Of a stretch of 64,000 nucleotides of DNA, positions 21,363 through 31,311 are shown in pieces. The notes under the pieces were generated by a model. That model worked only from the letters and a program-made list of their open reading frames with translations, did not search any database and was not told where the DNA came from. The stretch is taken from NCBI GenBank assembly GCA_963575745.1, contig CAUYUJ010020746.1, forward strand, positions 5,001 through 69,000. Direction: 5' to 3'. Every line of letters starts with the position of its first letter. Within the stretch, counting starts at the first letter, position 1. The stretch is from Prorocentrum cordatum. Taxonomy: Eukaryota > Sar > Dinophyceae > Prorocentrales > Prorocentraceae. The translations under genes and the position numbers were made by a program.

Positions 21363-22103
21363 TCACGACGCGTTGTTGGAGAGCCAGCTGGCCAGCGTCT
21401 CCTGCAGGTCGGCGAGGGCCGCCTGCTCGGCGCGGAACGCCACGGCCGACCGCTCCGCCACTGCCAGGCAGGCCGCCGAGCACATCCTCGCCCTCGTGAC
21501 GCTGTCGAGGATCACCTGCGCCTGCGCTGAGTTCAGCTGCACGGTGGCCTCGGGCGCGATGTTGGCGCTGACGGGCGAGCTCGCTCCGCTCATGTTGAGC
21601 TGAAGCGGACCGCCCTTGCCGCTGCCCTTCGGGAAGGCCGCCGCCACTGCACTCTGGCTGAGTGGAGCGACCTGCTCGGGAGGCTGGTACGGCGCACTGC
21701 GAGCGCCACGGCGGCGGTTGTTCTTGCACCACTGCTCGTCGTTGGCCTTCTGCCAGCGCTCCCACTCGTCCGTGTCCTCAGTCCACTCCTCGACCTTCAA
21801 GCGCGCCCCGCGATCGCTCGCGCCATTCGTCGAACCTCGAAGGCGCTCGGACCTCGGTGAGCCGAGCGCCACCGAGGTTCGCCGAAAGACGTGGGCAAGC
21901 AATCGTTTGGGCGCGCCGACCTCGGCGATGGCCAGTTGAAGATCCGCGTCGACATCCTCGAGGAGGTGGTAGCTCGACTTCACCAAGTGCGTCTTGAGCC
22001 TCGACAGGGCCTCATCTCGCGACGCGCCCTTGAAGAAACTCCCGCGTTTCGAGCAGGTCCCCGACAACGGGCACGTGCACCCGAAGACGCTGATCATGGG
22101 CAT
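21363..22103 (-). CDS. Gene C: 246-aa protein of the 14-kb element, N-terminal Cys motif
   Basis: A single uninterrupted exon from ATG at 22103 to the stop at 21363. It starts MPMISVFGCTCPLSGTCSKR, giving C-x-C-x6-C that could bind metal. A basic/helical segment follows (DEALSRLKTHLVKSSYHLLE), then an acidic Trp-rich stretch (VEEWTEDTDEWERWQKANDE, about residues 113-132). The C-terminal third is Ala-rich and helical (AQAQVILDSVTRARMCSAAC, about residues 192-211), likely a dimerisation helix. I do not recognise the family; by position it is an accessory gene of the element. Start chosen because the upstream frame is low-complexity and palindrome cluster P3 lies 235-356 bases upstream. Confidence 0.6.
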   Translation of the reverse strand: MPMISVFGCTCPLSGTCSKRGSFFKGASRDEALSRLKTHLVKSSYHLLEDVDADLQLAIAEVGAPKRLLAHVFRRTSVALGSPRSERLRGSTNGASDRGARLKVEEWTEDTDEWERWQKANDEQWCKNNRRRGARSAPYQPPEQVAPLSQSAVAAAFPKGSGKGGPLQLNMSGASSPVSANIAPEATVQLNSAQAQVILDSVTRARMCSAACLAVAERSAVAFRAEQAALADLQETLASWLSNNAS

Positions 22104-22337
22104 CTCGCGAAGAGAAGAGCTCGATGGCGCACTGGAGGCCCGCGATCGAGAGCGCGCCAAAGACGGCGCGAAGGGAGGCGGCCGCGAAGGCTGCGAGAGC
22201 GCGCCGAGGACGGCGGACGGGCGCCCGCGAAGGCGCGCGCGGGAAAAGCGCGGCGCAAGCGCAGCCTGGAGCCTGCGGCTGCGGAAAACATCATAAGAGG
22301 AATGGAGGAGGCGTGCAGGGAGCGTGGAGCACGCACA

Positions 22338-22459
22338 GGCGGTACACCGCCGAAGCTGAATGGGGGGGGAGTGATGGGAGTCCAGCGCGCGCGGGCGGTG
22401 CACCGCCGAAGTTAGGCGGAGCGCCGCCGACGAGAGCCCATGACAGGCGGTGCCCCGCC
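22338..22459. repeat. Palindrome cluster P3 (5' of gene C)
   Basis: Four palindromes: GGCGGTACACCGCC (22338), GGCGGTGCACCGCC (22394), GGCGGAGCGCCGCC (22415) and GGCGGTGCCCCGCC (22446). Confidence 0.88.
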
Positions 22460-22730
22460 GATTTTTTGCCGGCGACGCGCGCAAAAGGATATTCGCGAAC
22501 GGTCCCGCGAGCGCGGCGCACGCCTACCGCGACAGCCGCCAGCGGCGAAGAACGGCACCTGAAAATCGGAAAATCAGATGCCGACTGAAACTTCCACCCC
22601 GCTCTCTTTCCATTTGTCTCCTGGCTCACCGTCCATCACCTCTCCGCTCTCACGTCCCCCCGCCCCTCATGGATGTTTCAGTCGGCGTCTGACCTCCGAG
22701 GGGGTTGTCAAAGCCCGCGGCCCGCGAGTC

Positions 22731-23937
22731 TCAGAGGTACAGCCCGCGGTTCTTGGAAGGCATCGCCTTGACCGTCAGGGGCAGTGGAGGCGGCCGCACG
22801 GCCGCTGCCTTTGCCGCGGGCGCCGAACTCGCGGCCGTCGGCCGCGGGGGCGGCGGTGGCGGCGGTGGCGGCGGCGGCGTCGGCGCGAGGCACGGGCCGC
22901 CGCCGCTGTCCTGGAGCGAGCGGCGCGGTGGCGCGCGGCCGTATTTGGAGGCGTACCACTCCGACTTGGGGCCTGAACCACCACGGTTGCCCCAGCGCTT
23001 CCCGCTATTGCGCCACGTCTGGCCGCGCCAGAATTGCGGGCCACCGTGCATGGGCGCGGGCGGCCCCCTGCTGGCGCGACCCCAGATGCCGACGTAGCGC
23101 TGCAGCAGTTCCAGTGGCTCCTGGACGCGCTTGGAGTTCCAGGCGATCGGCGCGCTCTCGCTCAGCAGCGAGCGCAAGAACTTGTACGCCTGCACCACGT
23201 CCTCTGGCGCCGCAGACGCTTTCGGCACTTCGGGTACCTTGGCGACGAAGGCGCCCACGTTGGGCGCGCCTGAGGCGCCCACGTTGGGCGCGCCTGCTGG
23301 CGGTTGCGCCTGGCGCCACGGCGGCTGAGGCTTCTCCGACGGCGGCTGCTGCTGCTGCTGCTGCACCTCCTGCTGCTGCTGCTGCTGCTCCGCCCGCCAC
23401 GTGCCGCCAGCGTCTCGGGTGCGACGTGGCGGCGACTTCGGCGCCGCGCCCTGATTGTGGACGGGGATGAGCGTCGGTCCTTGCTTCGCCTCTGGCGAGG
23501 GGTCGCTGCTGCTGCTGCCAGGGCACTCCGCCGTCTGCCAGCCTGGCGGCGCGGGATCGGCGATGATGTCATCCATGCCTGCCTCCTGCGCAAGGCAAGG
23601 TAAACGCCGAGAGCACCGTCGCTTCTGGGCCCTGCCCCGCCGCCGCCTGCATCCAGGCCAACGCGGGCGAACGGGGGCGGGGCCGCATGGGCGTCGGGCG
23701 CGCTCGATCCGTTTCCCTCGAGCCTGGGCGAACATCTCGAAGAGGTTCAAGGCTTCGGCGACCTGCTCGAAAAGCGACTGGCTCGCATCTGAAGCCGCCG
23801 TGTGCACCTCAACAGGAATCCAGGAAATCAGCCTGCACTGCCCAAGCGGACGCTTCGGGCTGAGCAGGCGTTTTCTGAATTCCCAGCGCCTCCGCGGAGT
23901 TGTCCATGGCGCTGCTGGCCGCGCCCTCGCTCGCCAT
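22731..23937 (-). CDS. Gene B: Pro/Gln-rich protein of the 14-kb element
   Basis: The last exon 23585-22731 is clear: EAGMDDIIADPAPPGWQTAE, then poly-Gln tracts, a helical segment (DVVQAYKFLRSLLSESAPIA), basic Gly/Arg/Trp-rich sequence (RGQTWRNSGKRWGNRGGSG), a poly-Pro run and the end KAMPSKNRGLYL. A GC-AG intron of 138 bp (23586-23723) joins it in phase 0 to an upstream exon ending SLFEQVAEALNLFEMFAQ. Further 5', MASEGAASSAMDNSAEALGI (ATG at 23937) reads in another frame, so either a small intron or a 1-base shift near 23800 separates them; the N-terminus is unresolved. Function unknown; low-complexity composition suggests a scaffold or nucleic-acid-associated accessory factor. Confidence 0.5.
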
Positions 23938-24112
23938 GCGCCCGCGAAGCGCCCGCGGCCGCTGGCGGCAGCGGCGCGGGGAGGGGCGCCGCGGGACCCG
24001 CGGGGAGGGCTGCTTGAATTGAAAAGGCGCGGGGGGAGCGGCGGAGGGAGGCGGGCAAGGGCGAGGCAGCGGTCAGAGAAATGAGAACGCCCATGGTAAT
24101 GGAACCAGCGAA

Positions 24113-24153
24113 GGCGGAACACCGCCGACAACAGATGGAGGCGGTGCACCGCC
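24113..24153. repeat. Palindrome cluster P2 (5' of gene B)
   Basis: GGCGGAACACCGCC at 24113 and GGCGGTGCACCGCC at 24140, in the 400-base gap between the gene A stop (24338) and the gene B start. Confidence 0.85.
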
Positions 24154-24337
24154 AGGCAAACCTTCCAATAAATACGAAGAACCGCCTGAGCAGCGCAAGG
24201 ACAAGCAAGGCCCGATGAGATTACGATCCGATTTCGATCCGAGTTCCTTGTTTTCTGAACGCAGGCTGCGCGCCCCACGCGCCGCCCGCGGCAAATCCGA
24301 CTGAGAGTCATGCATCGCGCCACCGAAGCAGGTCGCC

Positions 24338-26343
24338 TCAGAACTCGCCCTTGCGAGCCTCCAGCTCGCTCTGCACCAGCGCCTTGGCCCAGGCGATGGC
24401 GGCCTCCTGAGTGGCAGATGAAAACCGTCATAAACGCAAAGTGGCCCGCGGGGTCTCTTTGCGCATATGATTGGAGCGAGGCCACGCGCGGCCGCAACAA
24501 CGCGCTCCGCCGCCGCGCATCGAGCCCCGTGGCCACGCCGATTGGAGGAGATGGGACCCAAAAGTGTCCTTCTCCTTGCCGTTCCTGTACTTCTTGCTCT
24601 TGGTGCCGCCTGGCCCGCTGCGCCCGCTCCTGAAGAGAATCTGGCTGCGAGTGGTCTCGTCGTCATACCGCGGTGCTTTCAGCTTGCATGCTGCCGCCTT
24701 CGCCTTCGCAATCTTCTTCGGTGTTGCCTCGGCTTTTGCCTTTGCCCTTGCCTTCGCCGCCGATGGCTTCGCCGTGCCATCTGAAGCCTTTGTCTTCGCC
24801 AAGGCCGCCACTGCGTCGGACTTCCTCCGCTTCTTCTCGCCCTTCTCCGCTTTCCAGCCAGAGGAAGTACGTTGCCCCGCCGCTTGGAGGAGAACCAGGG
24901 CAGCGTCGGCAGGCAGCTTCGCCAGCGGCAGTGTCGGATCCACCTTGACAGCGGCAAGTGGCAATAACCAATCGCCGCGCCTGCGACGCCCCGCAGAGGG
25001 CGCGCCGCTGCCTTGGGCAGAGGCGCGCCCCCGTGAATCGCGGAGGCCGCGGAGGCGGGCCCAGGTTACCGTCCAAAAACCTTTGCCTTCTTCTGCGGCG
25101 CCCCCTTCGCGTCCACCTCGGACTCGCTCGAGCTCAGCACCATGACGTCAACGGCCGATGCCTTGACCTTGGCGCCACCGCCCAACTTTGAGGCCGCGGC
25201 CGCAGGCGCCGCTCCCGACATCGCGGCAGGCTTGCCCGCGGGAGCTGCTGGAGTGGGAGTCGTCGGCCCGCGCTGCGAGACGAGGGCGGCCGCCGCTGGG
25301 TTCGGCCACCCGCCGCGGGTGTTGTGCGTTGGGATCACCCCCAACGGCAACGCCGCTGGCGTCGCGGCTCCCAAGGGAGGCGTCGCGGCAATCGTCGCGG
25401 CTGCAACCGCAACGCTTTGCATCGGAGAAGGCGGCGGCAGAGGCGCGAAGGCGATCGGCGGCAACGCCGCCCGCTGCGGCGTTGCCTGGGCGCCGAGCGC
25501 TGCGTTCCTGTTGCCGCGCAAGCTGATGAGCTTCCCGAGGATCTGCGTCTCGAGAAGCCCAATTGTCGGCTGCGCGGGCCCCTCCGAGGCGAACGCCTGC
25601 TCGTACAGCGTCGGCCTCTCCTGCTGGAACAGCGCCGCCGAGGGGGAGAGCGCGCCGACAAACTCGGTCGCCTTGCCTCGAGCAGCTGTGTAGGCAGGGG
25701 AACGCCACGTGGTCTTCACCAACTGCAAGTACACGTCCAAGAGCTGCGGAGTCGGCGAATTCTTCTCGATGCCTGATCGCTGGCACGCCAGGAACATGAA
25801 CGCGGCTAGCATGCCAAACGTCGGCTCGGAAGGGTTCCGGAGCCCGAGGCGCTCCAAGTGGCGCATCAACATGACAAATTTCGAAGCGAACGACTCGGTT
25901 GGGCTCAGCAGCACGTGCCACGTGGAGGCAGTAAGCAACTCCACGAAGCACTCGTAACTTTGCCCTTTGGCCTTCGTGCGCCTCCCGCAGAGCCACTCGG
26001 TCGCGGCGCCGACCAAATCGTGACTGAACCCCGTCTGCCCGAGCTCGGTCAGCAGCTGCCCTTTCTCCGTGGCCGTCCACCTGCAAAACGACGGGGGAAT
26101 GTTAGACGGCGGGGAGGAGGGGGGAGCGGGCGGCGTTCCGCCGAACGGAGGCGGGGACCTCCTCGAAGGGGGAACGGATGGCCTCTCGCCCGTACGGGAT
26201 CTTTGACCCGAGCCTCACCTCTGGCCTTCGATGAGCGCGCGCACCTTCCCGAAGTGCAGCTGCTCTGCAGCGCCCCTGGAAGGCCCGCTCGCCGCTGCAA
26301 GCGCCGCGGCTGCCTCGCCCAGGGCAGCCTGGACGCGCTCCAT
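24338..26343 (-). CDS. Gene A: first gene of the 14-kb element, four exons, 522 aa
   Basis: Exons 26343-26219, 26080-25081, 24943-24569 and 24406-24338 total 1569 bases, exactly 523 codons. Introns: 26081-26218 (138 bp, GT-AG), 24944-25080 (137 bp, GT-AG, AAGGT on both sides), 24407-24568 (162 bp, GA-AG). ATG at 26343 sits in GCGCGATGG; an in-frame ATG at 26448 is an alternative. The N-terminal half is helical (WTATEKGQLLTELGQTGFSH; SFASKFVMLMRHLERLGLRN); the middle is Ala/Pro-rich with SSSESE; then a Lys/Ala-rich basic stretch. The end, TRSQILFRSGRSGPGGTKSK followed by KYRNGKEKEAAIAWAKALVQ, is a compact basic domain, probably DNA-binding. I know no name for it. Being first and farthest from gene E, it is an accessory or regulatory gene by position. 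Confidence 0.68.
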
Positions 26344-26500
26344 CGCGCCGCGGCGCGTCGGGGGGCGCCCGCCCCGCGGCCCCTCCAGAAGCGCTCGGTG
26401 GGACAGGGGCAGCGTATTGTGGCGAAGGGAAATGGCATGGCCCTTCACGTCTTCCTTCTGCTATCCTCTCCTCCCCCCTCTCCCCTCCTCCCCCCTCCTG

Positions 26501-27017
26501 GGCGGTGCGCCGCCAATGCGACCAATCAAACGGTATATGATGAAACGTGCGCCGAAGGCGGTGCACCGCCAACGAATGCAGAAACACCTCGCGCAATCAA
26601 GGTGACGTGGGCGGTGGGCCGCCAAATGCGATGACAAACTCGGGCGAAGCATGCGCCGCGGGCGGTGCACCGCCAACGCGAAAGAAACGCATCGCGCAAT
26701 CACGGGGACGTGGGCGGTGTACCGCCAAATTCGATGACGAATTCGGATGAAACGTGCTGCGTGGGCGGTGCTCCGCCGATGCGTGAAGAAACGATTCGCG
26801 CAATCAAGGGAACGTGGGCGGTGCACCGCCAACGCGACGAAACTTCAATCAACATGTGCAAAACGTACAAATTGCAATACGCGGGCAAAACATAGCGATG
26901 GGCGGTGCGCCGCCAATGCGATAAAACTGCTCAGAATTTGCAAGACGTGGGCGGTGGGCCGCCGAAACGAATCACATCAGAACGCGCCGCGATGAGAAGT
27001 GCGGGCGGTGTGCCGCC
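26501..27017. repeat. Palindrome cluster P1 (5' of gene A)
   Basis: Ten palindromes GGCGGTGNNCCGCC. The first seven are spaced about 52 bp in units that also carry CGCGCAATCAAGG and GACGTG before the palindrome. One more, GGCGGCGTTCCGCC (26129-26142), lies in gene A intron 1. Confidence 0.92.
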
Positions 27018-27201
27018 AATGCGCATGGCATCCCCTCCCGATCCCCCCCCCGCCATTCCCGCCCCCTCTCTCCTACCCCCCAGGCTGCGCGGGTTGAGCT
27101 CGGTGATGAACGGCCTTCTCGGTCGCCTGGCGCCTGGCGAAACACTGTGCTGAAGAAAACCTGCGCGTTTTTCGGTGTCCGACCCCCTTTTCAAAAAGCA
27201 G

Positions 27202-27462
27202 ACGAAAAAGCAGACTTATCGGACTTAAACTTATCTTATTTATAAGTATAACTACAAGTAACTTATAAGTATGGCAATTGGGTGCACACAAGTAACATAT
27301 GTTCTACATGTGATTTAAGTATATATGTTAATGACTTAAGTTAGATGTGGATGGTAGTTGCAGGATCTTAACATATCTCACTACAAGTGATTTCAAGTTA
27401 CTTACAAATAACTTCATATATAATTGAAGTAACTTATAAGTGACTTCATCTGACATAAATCT
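27202..27462. repeat. Right subterminal AT-rich tail with 26-bp inverted repeat
   Basis: Begins with the inverse of the left 26-bp block (27202-27227), followed by about 235 bases rich in AAGTAACTTATAAG and ACTTATA words. Twice as long as the left tail. Confidence 0.8.
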
Positions 27463-27486
27463 CATATGTCAACGCCATCACCAAAG
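27463..27486 (-). repeat. Right terminal inverted repeat of the 14-kb element
   Basis: CATAT then GTCAACGCCATCACCAAAG, the inverse of the left TIR with one mismatch. Followed directly by the duplicated CA (27487-27488). Confidence 0.9.
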
Positions 27487-30148
27487 CAGAGCGGCCTCCG
27501 GCACCGTTTCCGGACAGATCCGGTGGAGCCGGTGGATCCGGTGGATCCGGTGGATCCGCCGACGAATCCCAAACCGGCGCCCTCGCTTGAGACATCCTCA
27601 CAAAACCGGCCCCGGGGGAGGTGCCCAGAGGAGCCCAGAGCGGCCTCCGGCACCGTTTCCGGACAGATCCGGTGGATCCGCTGGATCCGCTGGATCCGGT
27701 GACGAATCCCAAACCGGCGCCCTCGCTTGAGACATCCTCACAAAACCGGCCCCGGGGGAGGTGCCCAGAGGAGCCCAGAGCGGCCTCCGGCACCGTTTCC
27801 GGACAGATCCGGTGGATCCGGTGGATCCGCCGACGAATCCCAAACCGGCGCCCTCGCTTGAGACATCCTCACAAAACCGGCCCCGGGGGAGGTGCCCAGA
27901 GGAGCCCAGAGCGGCCTCCGGCACCGTTTCCGGACAGATCCGTGGATCCGGTGGATCCGCCGACGAATCCCAAACCGGCGCCCTCGCTTGAGACATCCTC
28001 ACAAAACCGGCCCCGGGGGAGGTGCCCAGAGGAGCCCAGAGCGGCCTCCGGCACCGTTTCCGGACAGATCCGGCCCCGGTGGATCCGACGAATCCCAAAC
28101 GAGAGGATGTGCCCAGAGGAGCCCAGAGCGGCCTCCGGCACGTTTCCGGACAGATCCGGTGGATCGGTGGATCCGGTGGATCCGCCGACGAATCCCAAAC
28201 CGGCGCCCTCGCTTGAGACATCCTCACAAAACCGGCCCCGGGGGAGGTGCCCAGAGGAGCCCAGAGCGGCCTCCGGCACCGTTTCCGGACAGATCCGGTG
28301 GATCCGGTGGATCCGGTGGATCCGGTGGATCCGCCGACGAATCCCAAACCGGCGCCCTCGCTCGAGACATCCTCACAAAACCGGCCCCGGGGGAGGTGCC
28401 CAGAGGAGCCCAGAGCGGCTCCGGCACCGTTTCCGGACAGATCCGGTGGATCCGGTGGATCCGGTGGATCCGCCGACGAATCCCAAACCGGCGCCCTCGC
28501 TTGAGACATCCTCACAAAACCGGCCCCGGGGGAGGTGCCCAGAGGAGCCCAGAGCGGCCTCCGGCACCGTTTCCGGACAGATCCCGGTGGATCCGGTGAC
28601 GAATCCCAAACCGGCGCCCTCGCTTGAGACATCCTCACAAAACCGGCCCCGGGGGAGGTGCCCAGAGGAGCCCAGAGCGGCCTCCGGCACCGTTTCCGGA
28701 CAGAAATCCGGTGGATCCGCCGACGAATCCCAAACTGGCGCCCTCGCTTGAGACATCCTCACAAAACCGGCCCCGGGGGAGGTGCCCAGAGGAGCCCAGA
28801 GCGGCCTCCGGCACCGTTTCCGGGGGAGATCCGGTGGATCCGTGGATCCGCCGACGAATCCCAAACCGGCGCCCTCGCTTGAGACATCCTCACAAAACCG
28901 GCCCCGGGGGAGGTGCCCAGAGGAGCCCAGAGCGGCCTCCGGCACCGTTTCCGGACAGATCCGCTGGATCCGGTGGATCCGCCGACGAATCCCAAACCGG
29001 CGCCCTCGCTTGAGACATCCTCACAAAACCGGCCCCGGGGGAGGTGCCCAGAGGAGCCCAGAGCGGCCTCCGGCACCGTTTCCGGACAGATCCGCTGGAT
29101 CCGGTGGATCCGCCGACGAATCCCAAACCGGCGCCCTCGCTTGAGACATCCTCACAAAACCGGCCCCGGGGGAGGTGCCCAGAGGAGCCCAGAGCGGCCT
29201 CCGGCACCGTTTCCGGACAGATCCGGTGGATCCGCTGGATCCGCTGGATCCGGTGACGAATCCCAAACCGGCGCCCTCGCTTGAGACATCCTCACAAAAC
29301 CGGCCCCGGGGGAGGTGCCCAGAGGAGCCCAGAGCGGCCTCCGGCACCGTTTCCGGACAGATCCGGTGGATCCGCTGGATCCGGTGACGAATCCCAAACC
29401 GGCGCCCTCGCTTGAGACATCCTCACAAAACCGGCCCCGGGGGAGGTGCCCAGAGGAGCCCAGAGCGGCCTCATCCAATGGATCCGCCGACGAATCCCAA
29501 ACTGGCGCCCTCGCTTGAGACATCCTCACAAAACCGGCCCCGGGGGAGGTGCCCAGAGGAGCCCAGAGCGGCCTCCGGCACCGTTTCCGGACAAATCCGC
29601 TGGATCCGGTGGATCCGCCGACGAATCCCAAACCGGCGCCCTCGCTTGAGACATCCTCACAAAACCGGCCCCGGGGGAGGTGCCCAGAGGAGCCCAGAGC
29701 GGCCTCCGGCACCGTTTCCGGACAGATCCGGTGGATCCGGTGGATCCGCCGACGAATCCCAAACCGGCGCCCTCGCTTGAGACATCCTCACAAAACCGGC
29801 CCCGGGGGAGGTGCCCAGAGGAGCCCAGAGCGGCCTCCGGCACCGTTTCCGGACAGATCCGGTGGATCCGGATGACGAATCCCAAACCGGCGCCCTCGCT
29901 TGAGACATCCTCACAAAACCGGCCCCGGGGGAGGTGCCCAGAGGAGCCCAGAGCGGCCTCCGGCACCGTTTCCGGACAGATCCGCTGGATCCGGATCCGC
30001 CGACGAATCCCAAACCGGCGCCCTCGCTTGAGACATCCTCACAAAACCGGCCCCGGGGGAGGTGCCCAGAGGAGCCCAGAGCGGCCTCCGGCACCGTTTC
30101 CGGACAGATCCGGACAGATCCGGTGGATCCGCGCCCCGGGGGAGGTGC
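27487..30148. repeat. GGATCC minisatellite, right array (~20 units)
   Basis: Same unit as 12883-13478, about 20 copies. Units vary mainly in the number of GGTGGATCC or GCTGGATCC 9-mers (one to four) and in small indels; two units near 28077-28130 and 29470 are truncated. Long frames on both strands come from the repeat and are not genes. Confidence 0.95.
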
Positions 30149-30333
30149 CCAGAGGAGGAATGAGGAGGAGGAGGAGGAGGAGGAGGAGGAGGAGGAGGAG
30201 GAGGAGGAGGAGGAGGAGGAGGAGAAGATGATGGAGCTGCGGGGTGGAGGAGGACAGACGGAGGCAAGAGAAGGATGGAGGAGGAGGAGGAGGAGGAGGA
30301 GGAGGAGGAGGAGGAGGAGGAGGAGGAAGCTCA
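30149..30333. repeat. GGA microsatellite at the end of the minisatellite
   Basis: Two (GAG)n tracts (30160-30225, 30275-30333) separated by about 50 bases. The join follows a GAGGTGCCCAGAGGAG piece of the minisatellite, so the microsatellite probably grew from it. Confidence 0.9.
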
Positions 30334-30414
30334 TCCTCACCCTCGCCAACAGGCGCACGCACCTTCTTCTATATACAGAAACTCCCGATCAACCGCAGAG
30401 CGGCCGGCTAAAAA

Positions 30415-30606
30415 AAGTTGTAAGTTTTCGGCGTTCCGCGCGGATTTCTCGGATCGGCGCCAGGGCCTCCCTGGCGGCGCCTCCAGCGCCACCCCTGGCG
30501 CGCTCCGCGCCAGGGAGGAAGGCCCAGTGCAGATCCAATAAATCCGCGCGGAACTTCGACAGTTTATGCTAACGCTGTTCTCTAAGACCACTCCGACCCC
30601 ATATGT
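30415..30606 (+). mobile_element. MITE-A copy 4 with conserved flank
   Basis: Arms TAAGTTTTCGGCGTTCCGCG then CGGATTTCTCGGATC, and inverse GATCCAATAAATCCGCGCGG then AACTTCGACAGTTTATG. The right flank (30574-30606, GTTCTCTAAGACCACTCCGA then CCCCATATGTTAC) matches copy 1's flank in inverted orientation. Confidence 0.75.
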
Positions 30607-30884
30607 TACTGTTTAGCCCCATCCTGGATGGCCAGGGTTTTCCTGGCGATCTTCCCCCTCTCCTCGCAAGGCACCCCTCCCAGACCTCCCAACGACGCGC
30701 TCCGACCAGGATGCCGAGGCGGAGACAACCCGAGGCGATGAGCCTCCCCGGAGGTCCACGAAGAGAGGGCCCCCAAGGACCCTGACTGGCATCTGGGCAT
30801 ATACATAGACATACATACATATACCTCTATATATGTATATTCGGCATCGCGGTCAACGTCATCGAGCTTCGCAACCTCGGCATC
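30607..30884. other. Spacer before the LINE 3' end
   Basis: No gene recognised; a short TA/CATA-rich stretch at 30800-30840. Confidence 0.35.
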
Positions 30885-30889
30885 AGAGA

Positions 30890-31110
30890 GGCGAGGGCAG
30901 CGCGACATGATCCATTCCTGGCACTTCGGGCGCCTCGAATCCGAGACGCGGGCAATCAGTCGCAATCGCTGGACAAAGTCTGTGCCACAGGCGGGGCACG
31001 TCGATCCAGCCAAATAGCAGCGGATCTGATGCCTAACTCCGTGCTTGGCTCGCTGATGGCTCTGCAGGCCCCAGGCTGAAGTGAATGCGGCACCACAGTG
31101 GCATACATGG
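30890..31110 (-). pseudogene. LINE-1 ORF2 C-terminal zinc-finger region
   Basis: Reads HVCHCGAAFTSAWGLQSHQR then AKH, and downstream TCPACGTDFVQRLRLIARVS then DSRRPKCQEW. This gives a C-x-C...H-x4-H finger and a C-x2-C...C knuckle, the usual C-terminal nucleic-acid-binding end of LINE ORF2. It is out of frame with the RT upstream, so it belongs to a broken copy. Confidence 0.65.
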
Positions 31111-31311
31111 GACTCGCGCCCTGGGGGTGGGGTTCGGTGCTGCGCTGGCGTCGCATACCGAATCGCAAAAGAAAATGCGAGCCACCGGCACCTTCCAGGA
31201 GCGCTCGTCCTGCATCAGGTGCATCCATGCCTTAGGATCCTCAGTCAGAGCACGGAAGCCGTCAGGGAGGAGGGGCCGAAGGAAACCAGCATCGTGCTCT
31301 CAGGCTTGGAT

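Larger units (their letters stand above)
13479..27486 (-). mobile_element. 14-kb TIR DNA transposon carrying five same-strand genes
   Basis: Both ends are CTTTGGTGATGGCGTTGAC (19 bp exact, extended to 24 bp with one mismatch), in inverted orientation at 13479-13502 and 27463-27486. The element interrupts one unit of the flanking minisatellite. An intact unit reads GAGCCCAGAGCGG; here the left side ends GAGCCCA and the right side starts CAGAGCGG, a 2-bp CA target duplication. AT-rich subterminal tails with repeated ACTTATA words contain a second, perfect 26-bp inverted pair (13604-13629 and 27202-27227). Inside are genes A-E, all read on minus, and six clusters of GGCGGTGNNCCGCC palindromes. 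Short TSD and gene E motifs suggest kinship with the CACTA/Mirage/Chapaev group, but TIRs do not start CACTA. Confidence 0.88.

Noticed and set aside
22731-24536. A single 601-codon gene across the whole open frame
   Set aside because: The 5' third crosses the last exon of gene A and palindrome cluster P2 and reads as low-complexity noise. Only the part from about 23.8 kb down looks coding.
13479-27486. Reading the element as a classic CACTA or as a Maverick/Polinton
   Set aside because: TIRs do not begin CACTA and the duplication looks like 2 bp rather than 3. No family-B DNA polymerase, retroviral-type integrase, packaging ATPase or capsid gene is visible, so it is not a Polinton.
27598-28751. 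Long open frames (over 340 codons) on both strands of the GGATCC minisatellite
   Set aside because: They follow the repeat unit in every phase, and differ between units only by repeat slippage. No start context, no domain.
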